From assembly GCA_965213595.1 (NCBI GenBank), contig CBDBZO010000006.1, positions 1,550,001 through 1,614,000 on the forward strand: 64,000 nucleotides of DNA. The letters run 5' to 3'. Position 1 is the first letter of the stretch. Each line of letters opens with the position of its first letter. Under the pieces are notes generated by a model. It was not told where the DNA came from. It saw only the letters and a list, made by a program, of their open reading frames with translations, and made no database searches. A program made the position numbers and the translations under genes. Positions 16,624-27,119 of the stretch are shown one piece after another. Source of the stretch: JBCCFC01 sp965213595. Its GTDB lineage: Bacteria; Chloroflexota; Anaerolineae; Caldilineales; Caldilineaceae.

Positions 16624-18119
16624 GCTTAGCTTTACCCATAAGTATCAGGGGGGTGAAAAGCGAGATAGGCTTGGGCAATGTCCTGGAGGCGCTGCCAGCC
16701 GCGCCAGAGGACGGTGGGGCCAGGCTGGCCATCGTGCTTGCGAGCCAGAAAGCCGCCGAGTTGAGCAATCCAGTTCACGGCTTCCTGGACAGTGGGGCAG
16801 TGGTCTGGCGGAAGGGGTCGCTGGTGGACAAAGTGGTAAAGGGCCTGGAGCTCGTGCTCGGCCAGGCAGGCGGTGGCCGGGGCGTCGGGGTCGGTGCGGG
16901 CGAGATGGGTGAGCCAGAAGAGATGCCAGGCAATGATGGTGTAAAGCGCAATCAAGGGCTGGAGCCGCTCCGCTTTGGCCAGTTGAGCGTGCTCAATGCG
17001 GCAGCCGGACTTGAGGATTTTGTGCAGGATTTCGATGCGCCAGCGCAGGCCATACCAGCGGATGCGCTCGACGGCCTGGTCAAAGTCGCAGACGGGCACG
17101 GTGGTAAGCAGGAGCCAGCCGAGCGGGTCGGCGTCGGCGGGGGGGTCGACCTCCTCGACCAGAAGGCCGTAGAGCGCCAGCGGCTTGTGGGTGGCGCGCA
17201 GGCGCTTGGGCGGCTTGAGCGAGAGCGAGGTGAAGCGCACGGCCACCGTGGCCTCGCGGGCGGCGCGACCGGGGCGGGCGCGCACCTGCACCTGGAGCTC
17301 GCCCGCGGCGGGTTGGTTGCGCAGCACCTCCCAGAGCAGCCCCACCTCCGGTTCAGCCAGCGCGCGGTTCTGCGCAGCGCGCACCAGCAGGTCGGTTTTC
17401 AGCTGCTTGGCTTCGGCAAAGAGCTCGAAGACGTCGGCCTCGCTGTCGCCCACGTGAATCAACTGTGTCCCGTCTGGCTTGTCCGCTTCGCTTTGGCGCA
17501 GGCCAACCAGCCACTTGTTGCTCTCTTTCTCTGCGATGGGCAGCTGCCGTCGCTCATCGGGCGTCAACTGGCGCGCCGCCTCGTTGCGAGCCCACAGCTG
17601 CTGGCTCAGCACGCCCAGCGGCAGACCGTCCAGCGTGACCGCCAAACTGCTGTGCATCAGCAGCCCCAGACCGGGCTGCTCGCTCGTGCCAATCGGCCCC
17701 AGCCCCTCGGTCTGCGGGTGCTGGCTGTAGTCCAAAAAGCTTGTATCGTGCACCACCAGGCAGCGCGCGTGTCCGGCCATCCGCTCACGCGTCCGCTGCT
17801 GGTGGGGCTTGAGAATCTGCTCAGGCGTCGTCTTCTGGTTGCCAAACAAGTTGTAGGTCGCTTTCGTGTCCGCCCACTCATCGCACGCCTCGTTGACCGA
17901 GGCGCTGGGCCTGGCCGCCAGCTTGGCCCCGCTGTCCAGCAGCCGCCAGTCCAGCCGCGCATCGCCCAGCGAGACACTGCCCAGTTCGTCAGCCACCCAA
18001 CTGCTATCCAGTCGTTCTTGTCTTAGCATCTTTGGCCTCCTTTCCCTTGCTTGATGCCTACTTTACCAAACTTTTGTCCCTACCGATACCCCCCTCCCTA
18101 CTTGTGGGTAAAGCTAAGC
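16624..18119 (-). mobile_element. Tn5/IS50-like insertion sequence (IS4 superfamily)
   Basis: The ends GCTTAGCTTTACCCATAAGT (16624) and the complement of GCTTAGCTTTACCCACAAGT (to 18119) differ at one base. Flanking GC-rich sequences (CCCTCGCCCCCGGCCCCTCCC left; GGGAGAGGGGCCGAGGGTGA right) are arms of one palindrome, so the IS appears to sit in the centre of a palindromic repeat. No clear target duplication is seen. Confidence 0.85.
16632..18029 (-). CDS. Tn5/IS50-type transposase
   Basis: The 465-residue protein matches Tn5 transposase in size and layout. The N-terminal DNA-binding region has SLGDARLDWRLLDSGAKLA and ADTKATYNLFGN. The catalytic residues lie in VVHDTSFLDYS (Asp95), HVGDSEADVFELF (second Asp) and YGLRWRIEILHKILK, which is Y-2-R-3-E-6-K. 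It is intact. The same terminal repeats flank a short non-coding element at 61562-61846, which this transposase could mobilise in trans (inference). Confidence 0.92.
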   Translation of the reverse strand: MLRQERLDSSWVADELGSVSLGDARLDWRLLDSGAKLAARPSASVNEACDEWADTKATYNLFGNQKTTPEQILKPHQQRTRERMAGHARCLVVHDTSFLDYSQHPQTEGLGPIGTSEQPGLGLLMHSSLAVTLDGLPLGVLSQQLWARNEAARQLTPDERRQLPIAEKESNKWLVGLRQSEADKPDGTQLIHVGDSEADVFELFAEAKQLKTDLLVRAAQNRALAEPEVGLLWEVLRNQPAAGELQVQVRARPGRAAREATVAVRFTSLSLKPPKRLRATHKPLALYGLLVEEVDPPADADPLGWLLLTTVPVCDFDQAVERIRWYGLRWRIEILHKILKSGCRIEHAQLAKAERLQPLIALYTIIAWHLFWLTHLARTDPDAPATACLAEHELQALYHFVHQRPLPPDHCPTVQEAVNWIAQLGGFLARKHDGQPGPTVLWRGWQRLQDIAQAYLAFHPPDTYG

Positions 18120-18187
18120 ACCGTGGGAGAGGGGCCGAGGGTGAGGGCAATCCATGTGTAATAGTTGTCTGATGTTTCTATTCGTGC

Positions 18188-18520
18188 TTACCGATCCACC
18201 AGCAGCAGCACGATGATCGCCGCCTCGATTACCTGGTCGAGCAGCCCCAAGGCATCAAACCAGAGAGCGGGCGAGCGCATCATAAAGTAGACGGCAAAGG
18301 TGAAGACCGTGTAAATAATCAGCGCCCAGCGAATCCACGAGCGGTAGCGGGCGAGCGGGGGTACGAAGTAGAGCGCAATCACCAGCGCCAAGTAGCCCAG
18401 CCCGTTGAACAAAAAGGTGGCATCGGCCGTGCGGGCCAGCACAAATTGAATGATGGATACCGCTACAACGAGGCCAACGACAATCCACTGGCGGGCGCTG
18501 AGGGAAGAGTTATTGAGCAT
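18188..18520 (-). CDS. small integral membrane protein, unknown function
   Basis: With the ATG at 18520 the product is 110 residues with four predicted transmembrane helices: WIVVGLVVAVSIIQFVLA, FNGLGYLALVIALYFVPP, WALIIYTVFTFAVYFM and LDQVIEAAIIVLLLV. AGAAGAA lies upstream as a modest ribosome site; a longer frame to 18559 exists. It is divergent from the homocysteine methyltransferase gene, sharing a gap of about 106 bp. No family is recognised; 4-helix proteins of this kind are common in Chloroflexota as uncharacterised genes. Confidence 0.75.
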   Translation of the reverse strand: MLNNSSLSARQWIVVGLVVAVSIIQFVLARTADATFLFNGLGYLALVIALYFVPPLARYRSWIRWALIIYTVFTFAVYFMMRSPALWFDALGLLDQVIEAAIIVLLLVDR

Positions 18521-18626
18521 AAAGGTTCTTCTCATTTCTGATTGCCTGGATATCTTCATTTATAGTGCGTCAACTGCTCGTTCTCCGCAAGTCACACCGC
18601 TGATACAACTGTATTGCCCGTTCCCA

Positions 18627-19616
18627 ATGAACATCTTCCAACCCTTCCTGCAAGCCCAACCTTTCCTCATCCTCGACGGCGCGCTGGCGACCGAGCTGGA
18701 GCAACGCGGCGCCAATCTCGACGACCCGCTCTGGTCGGCCAGGCTGCTGCTGGAGAATCCCAATGCGATTCGCCAACTGCATTACGATTACCTCGTTGCC
18801 GGAGCCGATGTCATTACCAGCGCCTCCTACCAGGCGACCTTTGACGGCTTTGCCAACCGCGACATCGATCACGAGCAGGCCGCCGATCTCATGCAACTCA
18901 GCGTGCGCTTGGCAGTCGAGGCGCGCGACAAGTTCTGGGCGCAGCCCGAAAATCGCGTGGGGCGACAGCGCCCGCTGGTGGCGGCGTCGGTGGGGCCGTA
19001 TGGGGCGTACCTGGCGGATGGCTCCGAGTATCGCGGGGATTACGGGCTGTCGATAACGGAGTTGATGGATTTTCACCGCGAGCGGATGAGCGTGCTCGCC
19101 GAGAGCGGGGCAGATTTGCTGGCGTGCGAAACGATTCCGTGCCTAGCAGAAGGGCAGGCGCTAATGAGTCTGCTGGCCGAGTTCCCCACAGCGCAGGCGT
19201 GGCTGTCTTTTTCGTGTAGCGACGAAGAGCGTATTAACCACGGCGAACTCTTTGTCAACTGTGCGGCGTTGGCTAACTGGAGCGAGCAGGTTGTGGCCGT
19301 GGGGGTGAACTGCACGCCGCCGCAATTCGTGGAAGGGTTGTTGCGGAGCGCTCGCGAAGTCACCGGGAAGCCGCTGCTGGCCTACCCCAACAGCGGCGAA
19401 GCGTGGCGCGATGGCCGGTGGGTAGAAGCGACTCGCACGGCAGATTTTTGCGGCGCGGCGGCGGCTTGGCACGCGGCGGGCGCGGCGCTAATCGGCGGCT
19501 GCTGCCGCACCGGGCCAGCGGAGGTGGCGGGGCTGCGGCGTCTAGCCCGCCAGAAATATCCAGACGGAGTAGACGATATAGATGGTAAGCAGCAGCAGCG
19601 CCTTCCAGCTCTTTAG
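18627..19616 (+). CDS. homocysteine S-methyltransferase family protein
   Basis: The 329-residue protein has the barrel N-terminus FLILDGALATELEQRGANL and YLVAGADVITSASYQA. It also has the zinc site: VNCTPP for the first Cys and GGCCRTGP for the paired cysteines. It matches MmuM-like enzymes that methylate homocysteine from S-methylmethionine or SAM in the cytoplasm. The ATG at 18627 directly precedes NIFQPFLQAQ; frames further upstream cross the promoter region of the divergent gene. Its last 75 bp overlap the end of the convergent antiporter gene, and the extra C-terminal tail (DGVDDIDGKQQQ) is read from antiporter DNA. Confidence 0.9.
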   Translation: MNIFQPFLQAQPFLILDGALATELEQRGANLDDPLWSARLLLENPNAIRQLHYDYLVAGADVITSASYQATFDGFANRDIDHEQAADLMQLSVRLAVEARDKFWAQPENRVGRQRPLVAASVGPYGAYLADGSEYRGDYGLSITELMDFHRERMSVLAESGADLLACETIPCLAEGQALMSLLAEFPTAQAWLSFSCSDEERINHGELFVNCAALANWSEQVVAVGVNCTPPQFVEGLLRSAREVTGKPLLAYPNSGEAWRDGRWVEATRTADFCGAAAAWHAAGAALIGGCCRTGPAEVAGLRRLARQKYPDGVDDIDGKQQQRLPAL

Positions 19617-20540
19617 CTGGTGGGGGCGGCGCATTACGAGCAGGTAAACGAGACCGGTGATGCCGATCATAATGGGGAAATCGAGGCGCTGCATGTGGAG
19701 CGGTACGGGCAGCGGCTTTACCATTGCCGCCACGCCGCCGACGCAGAGCATGTTAAACAGGTTGCTGCCCACAACGTTGCCCACCGCCAAATCGCCCTCG
19801 TTGCGCACCACGGCAATCACGGTTGTCGCCAGCTCGGGCAGGCTGGTGCCAATGGCCACCACGGTTAGCCCGATAATCAGCTCGCTCACGCCCAGCGTAT
19901 CGGCCAGCACGTGGGCCGCGGCCACCAGCCAATCCGCACCCACGGCCAGCCCCACCATGCCGCCCGCCACCAGCGCCGCATCGAGCAGCGGGCGCTCGCT
20001 GGGTGTCGTTACGCTTTCATCGACGTCATCAAGCGCGGCGGCTGGATCGCCGGGGGATTGCTCGCGCGCCGTGGCGTAACTAAAGTAGATAAAGGCGACG
20101 ATCCCCGCAAAGAGCAGCAGCCCCTCCCAGCGGGCGATGTTGCCGTTCCACGCCATCGCCACAAAGATAAACGAGACCACGAGCAGCAGAATATACTCGC
20201 GCCGCAGCAAATTGCGCTCGACGTGAATCACCCCCAGCAGCCCGGCCACGCCCAGGATCAGCGCCAGGTTGGCGATGTTGCTGCCGACAATGTTGCCAAT
20301 CGCCAGGTCGCTGCCGTCCGGTTCCAAGTTGGCGACGACGCTGACCAGCAGCTCCGGCAAGCTCGTGCCAAAGGCCACAATGGTCAAGCCGATCACCACG
20401 GCGGGCACGTTGAAGCGTGCCGCCAGCCGCCCCGCCCCGCGCACCAGCAGCTCCGCGCCCGCCGTCAGCAGCGAAAAGCCGAGAATGAACTGGATGATGC
20501 TGCCTACAATTGTTTCACCAAACATAATCTGCAAAAACAC
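19542..20540 (-). CDS. calcium/sodium antiporter (CaCA family, YrbG-like)
   Basis: The 332-residue membrane protein contains two copies of the CaCA alpha repeat, GLTIVAFGTSLPEL with GNIVGSNIANL, and GLTVVAIGTSLPEL with GNVVGSNLFNML. It has about ten transmembrane helices. The family exchanges Ca2+ (or K+) for Na+ across the cytoplasmic membrane. It starts at a GTG at 20540 or, equally plausible, the ATG at 20525 (MFGETIV). The gene ends inside the convergent methyltransferase gene. No regulatory partner is adjacent. Confidence 0.93.
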   Translation of the reverse strand: MFLQIMFGETIVGSIIQFILGFSLLTAGAELLVRGAGRLAARFNVPAVVIGLTIVAFGTSLPELLVSVVANLEPDGSDLAIGNIVGSNIANLALILGVAGLLGVIHVERNLLRREYILLLVVSFIFVAMAWNGNIARWEGLLLFAGIVAFIYFSYATAREQSPGDPAAALDDVDESVTTPSERPLLDAALVAGGMVGLAVGADWLVAAAHVLADTLGVSELIIGLTVVAIGTSLPELATTVIAVVRNEGDLAVGNVVGSNLFNMLCVGGVAAMVKPLPVPLHMQRLDFPIMIGITGLVYLLVMRRPHQLKSWKALLLLTIYIVYSVWIFLAG

Positions 20541-20684
20541 TCATTTCCATGAAAAAAGACGCCGCAAGGACGCCTTTTTGTCGATGGGGTAGCCAATAAA
20601 TAGAACCCCTTCACGTAGGCTTCGCGCTTCGTAGCTTCCATTCAATAAGCGACGGAAGTCTCACGTAGACAGATTACGGGTTGT

Positions 20685-21667
20685 TCAAAGAGATCCGGCA
20701 TGGGTGGTTCCATTGGACTCGCTTGAATCGAGAGAACGCTCAACGTCACTGATGCTGCTTGCCAGCAGACCCCGTTCCATCAGTTGAGCGAAGGCACTCA
20801 AATCGTCAAGCGAGTTGATTTTGTCCACAAGCGGCTGCGGCAGTTCGCCGAACCGAAGGCGTAGCATGCGCAGGAGCGAGCGCTGCTCCCCCTCGTACCG
20901 ACCCTCTTCCCGACCCTCTTCCAGCGCCTCATAGCGAGCGTGGTAAACAGCGGAGTCGACCATTAGTTCCAGTTCTTGCATGATGTGTTCCTCCGTTGCA
21001 GACACTTGAGCCTGAGGTAGGTAAGTGTTGACTAACCAGGCCAAAAATGAACGGTCATTCTCCGGCAGCGCACTTTCGAGCACCTGCCGCAAGCTCTCTA
21101 ATTTGATGACTGCCGTCTCCGTCTCGGCGGGCTTCATCAGCGCCGCCAGCGCCGCCGCCACCGGCTCGTTGCGCCGCAGATACGCCTCGCTCGCCAGCTC
21201 ACGCACGCCGACTTCGCCGTAGCGAAAGTGCAGCAGCTCCTCGCCGAGCAGCGACTCGCGGTAATCCTGCCACAACAGCCCATCCGAGCTGGGCGTGAGC
21301 AGCAGCGCCAGCGGCAGCACGCGTCGCTGGCGCAAGAGCCGCAGCAGGCCGTAATACTCAAACATACGCCGGGGCAAGGTTCGCCGCTCCCGCGCCTCCA
21401 CCTCCACGTGAACGATGATCGTCTCGATCTCCCCGTCGAGCGTTTGCACCTCGGCCACCACGTCCGGAATGCGCAGCGCCTGCACCGGCAGGTTGACGAC
21501 CAGCTCTTTGTCTAAAAAATGCAGCGTCGAAGAATCGAGCTGCGCAGCCTGTTTCGGGAAGAAGAGCGTGACAAACTGTGGCAGAAAGCGATGCAGGAAT
21601 TCTTTGAAAAGTCGGTCGTGGCGCACAGGTATCCGTTCACCCGCTGCGCCCCGACCGGCCTCTCCCA

Positions 21668-21668
<1 letters not shown>
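20685..21668 (-). CDS. Rpn/PD-(D/E)XK nuclease-family-like protein
   Basis: The 327-residue protein begins RHDRLFKEFLHRFLPQF and continues with LDKELVVNLPVQALRIPDVV and IIVHVEVEA, giving the D...D-ExE pattern of the PD-(D/E)XK fold found in Rpn/transposase-like (PDDEXK) families. The C-terminal part is charged and helical (EALEEGREEGRYEGE). Its ATG overlaps the miaB stop by one base (TGATG), so translation is likely coupled. Such proteins are abundant and expanded in Chloroflexota and Cyanobacteria; Rpn relatives promote recA-independent recombination. The function here is inferred from fold only. Confidence 0.75.
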
Positions 21669-23275
<1,607 letters not shown>

Positions 23276-23364
23276 GGTTCTTCCTGTTCTCCGGTGTAGG
23301 CCGGGCAGGGGTGCAAAATTGCAGCAATCTTTTGGTGACGAAGTGGCTTCGTCTCGGTGAAGGA

Positions 23365-23393
23365 ATTGTAAACGGCCACCTGCTTTGTGTCAA
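23365..23393 (-). promoter_or_regulatory. sigma70 promoter of the miaB-Rpn operon
   Basis: TTGACA (23388-23393) and TACAAT (23365-23370) on the minus strand are separated by 17 bp, ~90 bp before the miaB start. Confidence 0.85.
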
Positions 23394-23645
23394 TAAAATT
23401 TGAGCAGATCGGATGCGTTGTCGATTCGCTTCGAGTGACAAACTGAAAGCTATCTCGACGGGTGGGCGGTAGGTGTTGAACGGGGCAAATCCACGCTTCG
23501 TTAATCTTGCGACAATCGTTTATTAAAGGGGCTGTGGTAAGATAATGAGGCAACGGCACTCTACAGGTGACGGTTGAACGCGCGGCGCGCTTCTGAACCG
23601 CGTCGCACAAATTTCGTAAGTATCTGCCACAAAAAGGAGACTTTG

Positions 23646-25589
23646 ATGAATTCACGAACCAAACTGCTGGCCCTGCTGGCCGTGCTCACGCTGCTGATCA
23701 GCAGCGGCGCCGCGGTTGTTTGGGCACAGGACGATAGCCCGCTGGCGACGCCGGACAGTCCGCTGGGCACGCCCGCCGCGAGCAACTTTACGCTGCAGGT
23801 GCTCCACAGCTCGGACAACGAATCGGCCTTCCAGGACCCAAATACCTTTGAAACCAAAATTTTGAACTACGGCGCCCTCGTCGAGGGGCTGCGTCTGCTG
23901 GAGGCGGACGGCTCGATCCACGTCACCGCGGGCGACCACACGCTGCCGGGCCCCTTCTACGAGGCAGCGGCGGAGGTGGCGGAGCTGGGCGCGCCGGGCC
24001 TGGCGGACATCGCCATCTTTAATGCGCTGGGCGAAACGGCCACAGGCATCGGCAACCACGAATTCGACGGCGGCATCAACGACTTTGCCCGCATGTTGAG
24101 CGTGGCTGACTATCCCTTCCTGGCCGTGAACCTGGACTTTAGCGAGGTTGAGCTGGAGGGGGACTTGGCGCTTGAGATTGGCGAGGACGGCCTGAGCGTG
24201 GAAGAGCTGGCCGGCAAGGTGGCCAAGAGCGCCTACGTCGAGGTCGGCGGCGAGCGCATTGGGCTAATTGGCCGCGCCCCGGCGGATTTCTTCAACGTGA
24301 TTGAAGATCCGGAGACAACCCTGCCCGGCCTGGACTTTGTCGGCGGGCGCGATGCCGAGGACAACCAGCCGCTGGAATCCGCCGTGCCGCAGGTGCTCGA
24401 GCAGGTCGAGCTGCTTGAAGCGCAGGGCATCAACAAGATCATCCTGCTGGATCATGCCCAGGATTTCACGGGTGATCCGCTCTCGGCGCGCAACCTGCGC
24501 GGCATCGACATCATCGTCGCCGCTGGCTCGACGGGCTTTATGGGCAACCCCGAAGCCGACGGCCCCTTTGGCCTGCTGCGCGAGGGGGACGAGGCCAGCG
24601 CCAGCTACCCCACGCTGCGGCTGGATAGCGAAGGCAACCTGCTGCTCGTTGTCAACAGCGACCAGCTCTACACCTACGTCGGCCACCTGCTGGTGACCTT
24701 TGACGGCCAGGGCCGCATCGTCAACGTCGACCCGCGCAGCGGTCCCATCGCCACCACGGAAGAGGCCGTCGCCGCACTGGAAGAAGTAGTCGGCGAAACG
24801 TTGACCGCGCCGGAGGCCGTGCAGTCCACCTTTAGCACTCTGACAGAAACCGAGCTGATCCAAGAGCAGTTCGAGGTCGTTGGCGAAACGGCCAACGTGC
24901 TCAACGGCGAGCGCGCCGACGTGCGCTCAATGGAGACGAGTCTCGGTCGCCTGGCCGCGGATTCGACGCTCTGGTTCGCGCAAAACGAATTTCCGGAGAT
25001 GGAGGTAGACGTGGCGCTCAAGAACGGCGGCGGCATCCGCGCCACCATCGACGGGCCAAACATCACCCGCTTTGGCGTTGCCTCGGCGCTGGCCTTTGAC
25101 AACACGCTCTCGGTCGTTGAGCTAACGGCGGACCAGCTGCTGGCGGCCATGGAGAACGCCGTCAGCCGCGTCCCCGCCGCCGACGGTCGCTTCCCGCAGG
25201 TCGCGGGGATGACGCTAGAGTACGACGCCAGTCAGCCCGGCGTCGAGGGCGAGACGAGTCTGGACGAAGCGTCGCGCATCCAGTCGCTGATCGTCACGCG
25301 GGCGGACGGTACGGAGGAGGTGCTCGTCGAGGATGGCGAGGTGCAGGGCGATCTCGACCGCACCTTCACCGTGGCGACCAACAGCTTCCTGCTCACAGGC
25401 GGCGACGGCTACAACGCCTTCACCGCCGCCGCCGAAGCCAACGGCGCGGAGGAGACGGAGCTGGGCGAGCGCCAGATTCTGATCGACTACATTCAGGAAG
25501 AGCTGGGCGGCGAGGTCGACATCGCCAGCCCGCCGGAGGAGCCGCGCGTGGTGCGGCTGGACGTGGAGGAAGAGGAGAGCGAAGAGTAG
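23646..25589 (+). CDS. secreted 5'-nucleotidase / 2',3'-cyclic phosphodiesterase family protein
   Basis: From the ATG at 23646 (good site AAAAGGAGACTTTG) the protein has 647 residues. A signal peptide is probably cut after VVWAQ (~residue 27). The metallophosphatase domain shows LHSSDNESAF, HVTAGDHTLPGP, GIGNHEFDGG and ILLDHAQDF. The C-terminal 5'-nucleotidase domain shows LKNGGGIRATIDGP and NSFLLTGGDGYNAF. This is the UshA/NT5E layout, an extracytoplasmic enzyme releasing phosphate and nucleoside. The first motif is divergent: the usual NDxHG reads SDNES, and a GDHT replaces GDxxxG, so metal binding may differ. An intrinsic terminator follows. Confidence 0.9.
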   Translation: MNSRTKLLALLAVLTLLISSGAAVVWAQDDSPLATPDSPLGTPAASNFTLQVLHSSDNESAFQDPNTFETKILNYGALVEGLRLLEADGSIHVTAGDHTLPGPFYEAAAEVAELGAPGLADIAIFNALGETATGIGNHEFDGGINDFARMLSVADYPFLAVNLDFSEVELEGDLALEIGEDGLSVEELAGKVAKSAYVEVGGERIGLIGRAPADFFNVIEDPETTLPGLDFVGGRDAEDNQPLESAVPQVLEQVELLEAQGINKIILLDHAQDFTGDPLSARNLRGIDIIVAAGSTGFMGNPEADGPFGLLREGDEASASYPTLRLDSEGNLLLVVNSDQLYTYVGHLLVTFDGQGRIVNVDPRSGPIATTEEAVAALEEVVGETLTAPEAVQSTFSTLTETELIQEQFEVVGETANVLNGERADVRSMETSLGRLAADSTLWFAQNEFPEMEVDVALKNGGGIRATIDGPNITRFGVASALAFDNTLSVVELTADQLLAAMENAVSRVPAADGRFPQVAGMTLEYDASQPGVEGETSLDEASRIQSLIVTRADGTEEVLVEDGEVQGDLDRTFTVATNSFLLTGGDGYNAFTAAAEANGAEETELGERQILIDYIQEELGGEVDIASPPEEPRVVRLDVEEEESEE

Positions 25590-25612
25590 GGTAAGGCGTT
25601 AACTTGTTTGCT

Positions 25613-25649
25613 AAAAAAGGCCCGGCTTCTGTAAGAAGCCGGGCCTTTT
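25613..25649 (+). terminator. intrinsic terminator after the 5'-nucleotidase gene
   Basis: A perfect 12-bp stem GGCCCGGCTTCT/AGAAGCCGGGCC with a 3-nt loop is followed by TTTT and preceded by an A-run. Confidence 0.93.
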
Positions 25650-25696
25650 CCATTCACCCACCCAGGTGACTGCCTTTTACGGTAGGGCGTCAATAA

Positions 25697-25860
25697 GGCC
25701 ATGCCAAAAAATTAAGCGTACCGGTTGGGGCTAACGCCTCACCTCCCCCAACCCCCTCCTCTCCACGCGTGGAGAGGAGGGGGCTATCCCGTCGCCTCGT
25801 CGACGAGGCGACAGCGAGGGGGCTGATGAGGCGGAACTGTGATTTCTCTAGGCAACGCCT
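25697..25860. mobile_element. MITE-like element, AGGC-TCC end family, copy with 32-bp palindrome
   Basis: The ends AGGCCATGCCAAAAAATTAA and the complement of AGGCGTTGCCTAGAGAAAT are related to the MITE ends at 61305-61492. The centre has a perfect 32-bp palindrome (CCCCCTCCTCTCCACG and its complement, 25752-25783). A 55-bp block (25733-25787) is identical, in reverse orientation, to 49273-49327. Confidence 0.6.
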
Positions 25861-25880
25861 CCAGCTTGCTTGGTCAAGCG

Positions 25881-26756
25881 CTACACATAAATTACGCAGC
25901 CCCGCGCTCGCAGCTCGCCCATCCACCCCGGCTCCCTCGACAGCTTGTTCCAGCGCAAATCTAACTTCTCGATCCGCGGCAGGTCGCGCAGGCTGGCGGG
26001 CAGCGCCGTTAGCTGGTTGGCGCGCAGATCGAGAAAGCGTAGGTTGCGCAGTTGGCCCAGCGATTCCGGCAGCGTCGTGATTTGATTGAAGCGCAGGTTG
26101 AGCTCTGTCAACCTTCCCCATTCAGCGATGGATTCCGGCAGCGCGGACAGCGCATTGCCTTGCCCGTTTAGCACGCGTAAATCTGAGAGTGCGCCCAGCG
26201 TTGCGGGCAGCGCCGTCAGCGCATTGTCCATTACGTGCAGTTCGCGCAGCCGAGATAACCTCCCCACTTCGCTTGGCAGCGCGCCGAGCTGGTTGTTGTA
26301 CAGCCGCAGCTCCTGCAAGGCTTGCAAGTCGCCAAGCCAGGGCGGCAGCTCGTGCAGCCGATTGTCGCTTAGATTGAGGTAGGCGAGCTCGTGCAGCTGC
26401 CGCAGCGTTTTGGGCAGCGCGGCGAGCTGGTTGTGGCTGGCGTAAAGAAAGCGCAGCGCGTGCAGATTGCCCAGTGCACCCGGCAGCGCGTCGAGCCGAT
26501 TGTGCCCCACATCCAACATTTCCAACCGCTGAAGTTGACCCACGGCCTCCGGCAGGCTGCGCAAGCGGTTGCCCGCCAGATTGAGCACGCGCAGCTGGGA
26601 TAGCTGCCAAATCGAGGAAGGGAGCGAGTCCAGCGCATTGTTGTACAGGCTGAGGCTGCGCAAGCTTGGACGCTGCGGAAAATTATCGGGCAGCGCGGTC
26701 AGCGACTGGCCGTCGAGGTTGAGGCGGTGGGGATGCGGAGCGTGCTGGTGGTGCAT
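25881..26756 (-). CDS. leucine-rich repeat protein
   Basis: From the ATG at 26756 the product is 291 residues, almost entirely LRRs of ~23 residues (for example LRVLNLAGNRLRSLPEAVGQ, LEMLDVGHNRLDALPGALG), about ten to eleven units of the bacterial LPxxLxxLxxL type. No signal peptide or enzyme domain is present, so it is probably a cytoplasmic binding scaffold. It follows a 71-residue gene by 16 bp in the same direction. A longer frame upstream (to 26972) is the shadow of that small gene. No partner can be named. Confidence 0.88.
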   Translation of the reverse strand: MHHQHAPHPHRLNLDGQSLTALPDNFPQRPSLRSLSLYNNALDSLPSSIWQLSQLRVLNLAGNRLRSLPEAVGQLQRLEMLDVGHNRLDALPGALGNLHALRFLYASHNQLAALPKTLRQLHELAYLNLSDNRLHELPPWLGDLQALQELRLYNNQLGALPSEVGRLSRLRELHVMDNALTALPATLGALSDLRVLNGQGNALSALPESIAEWGRLTELNLRFNQITTLPESLGQLRNLRFLDLRANQLTALPASLRDLPRIEKLDLRWNKLSREPGWMGELRARGCVIYV

Positions 26757-26772
26757 GGCCCTGTCTGCTTGG

Positions 26773-26988
26773 CTACAGCGGCGGGTAGACCTGCACAACC
26801 AGCGGCAGCTCGCCGCTGTGCTCGTCCACAAAGGCGATCTCCCGGTGGCCGGGCGACCACTGGTAGCGATACCACACGTGCTCGGTGGCGTTGTGGACGA
26901 GCAGCGAATCGTCCAGCGTATCGCGGAAGACTTCGCTGTCGTACCACTCGGCGAGGGCTTGGAGGGAATCAAAGGTTTTGATGGGCAT
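26773..26988 (-). CDS. small hypothetical protein (71 residues)
   Basis: The product (MPIKTFDSLQALAEWYDSE at the start, ending VVQVYPPL) is acidic and aromatic-rich, without signal or membrane segments. It has no recognised family. Support comes from the start ATG lying 6 nt after a perfect TATAAT, the 16-bp spacing to the LRR gene and good coding character. It probably forms a two-gene unit with the LRR protein. The segment VWYRYQWSPGHREIAFVDE looks like one compact beta-rich domain. Confidence 0.65.
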   Translation of the reverse strand: MPIKTFDSLQALAEWYDSEVFRDTLDDSLLVHNATEHVWYRYQWSPGHREIAFVDEHSGELPLVVQVYPPL

Positions 26989-26994
26989 GGGGGA

Positions 26995-27000
26995 ATTATA
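26995..27000 (-). promoter_or_regulatory. -10 box of an apparently leaderless transcript
   Basis: TATAAT on the minus strand is followed by TCCCCC and then the ATG at 26988. Transcription would start at or next to the A of the start codon, and no ribosome site can fit. No clear -35 is seen at 16-18 bp. Confidence 0.55.
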
Positions 27001-27032
27001 GCAGATGGAGAGGAGTTGATCGAATCGTCAAA

Positions 27033-27098
27033 GCGTCCCCGGCACGCGCCGCACGCATCCTTGTCTTCGCCGCTTGATCTGGCGCGTGCCGGGGACGC
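27033..27098. repeat. inverted repeat, GCGTCCCCGGCACGCGCC family, copy 1
   Basis: GCGTCCCCGGCACGCGCC (27033-27050) is matched perfectly by its complement at 27081-27098. Copy 2, with two base changes in one arm, is at 41476-41541. Confidence 0.85.
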
Positions 27099-27119
27099 AG
27101 CCTCACCCCCTCTTGCTCC

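Noticed and set aside
16653..18026. 457-codon plus-strand frame opposite the Tn5-like transposase
   Set aside because: It mirrors the transposase gene, has no recognisable domain and lies between IS ends whose only credible gene is on the minus strand.
20551..20578. AAAAAAGACGCC...GGACGCCTTTTT near the antiporter start considered as a terminator
   Set aside because: The GACGCC blocks are direct repeats, not complementary, so no stem forms.
23538..23546. TAAGATAAT upstream of the 5'-nucleotidase gene as a promoter
   Set aside because: The -10 is acceptable but no -35 element is seen at 16-18 bp, so it was not listed as a promoter.
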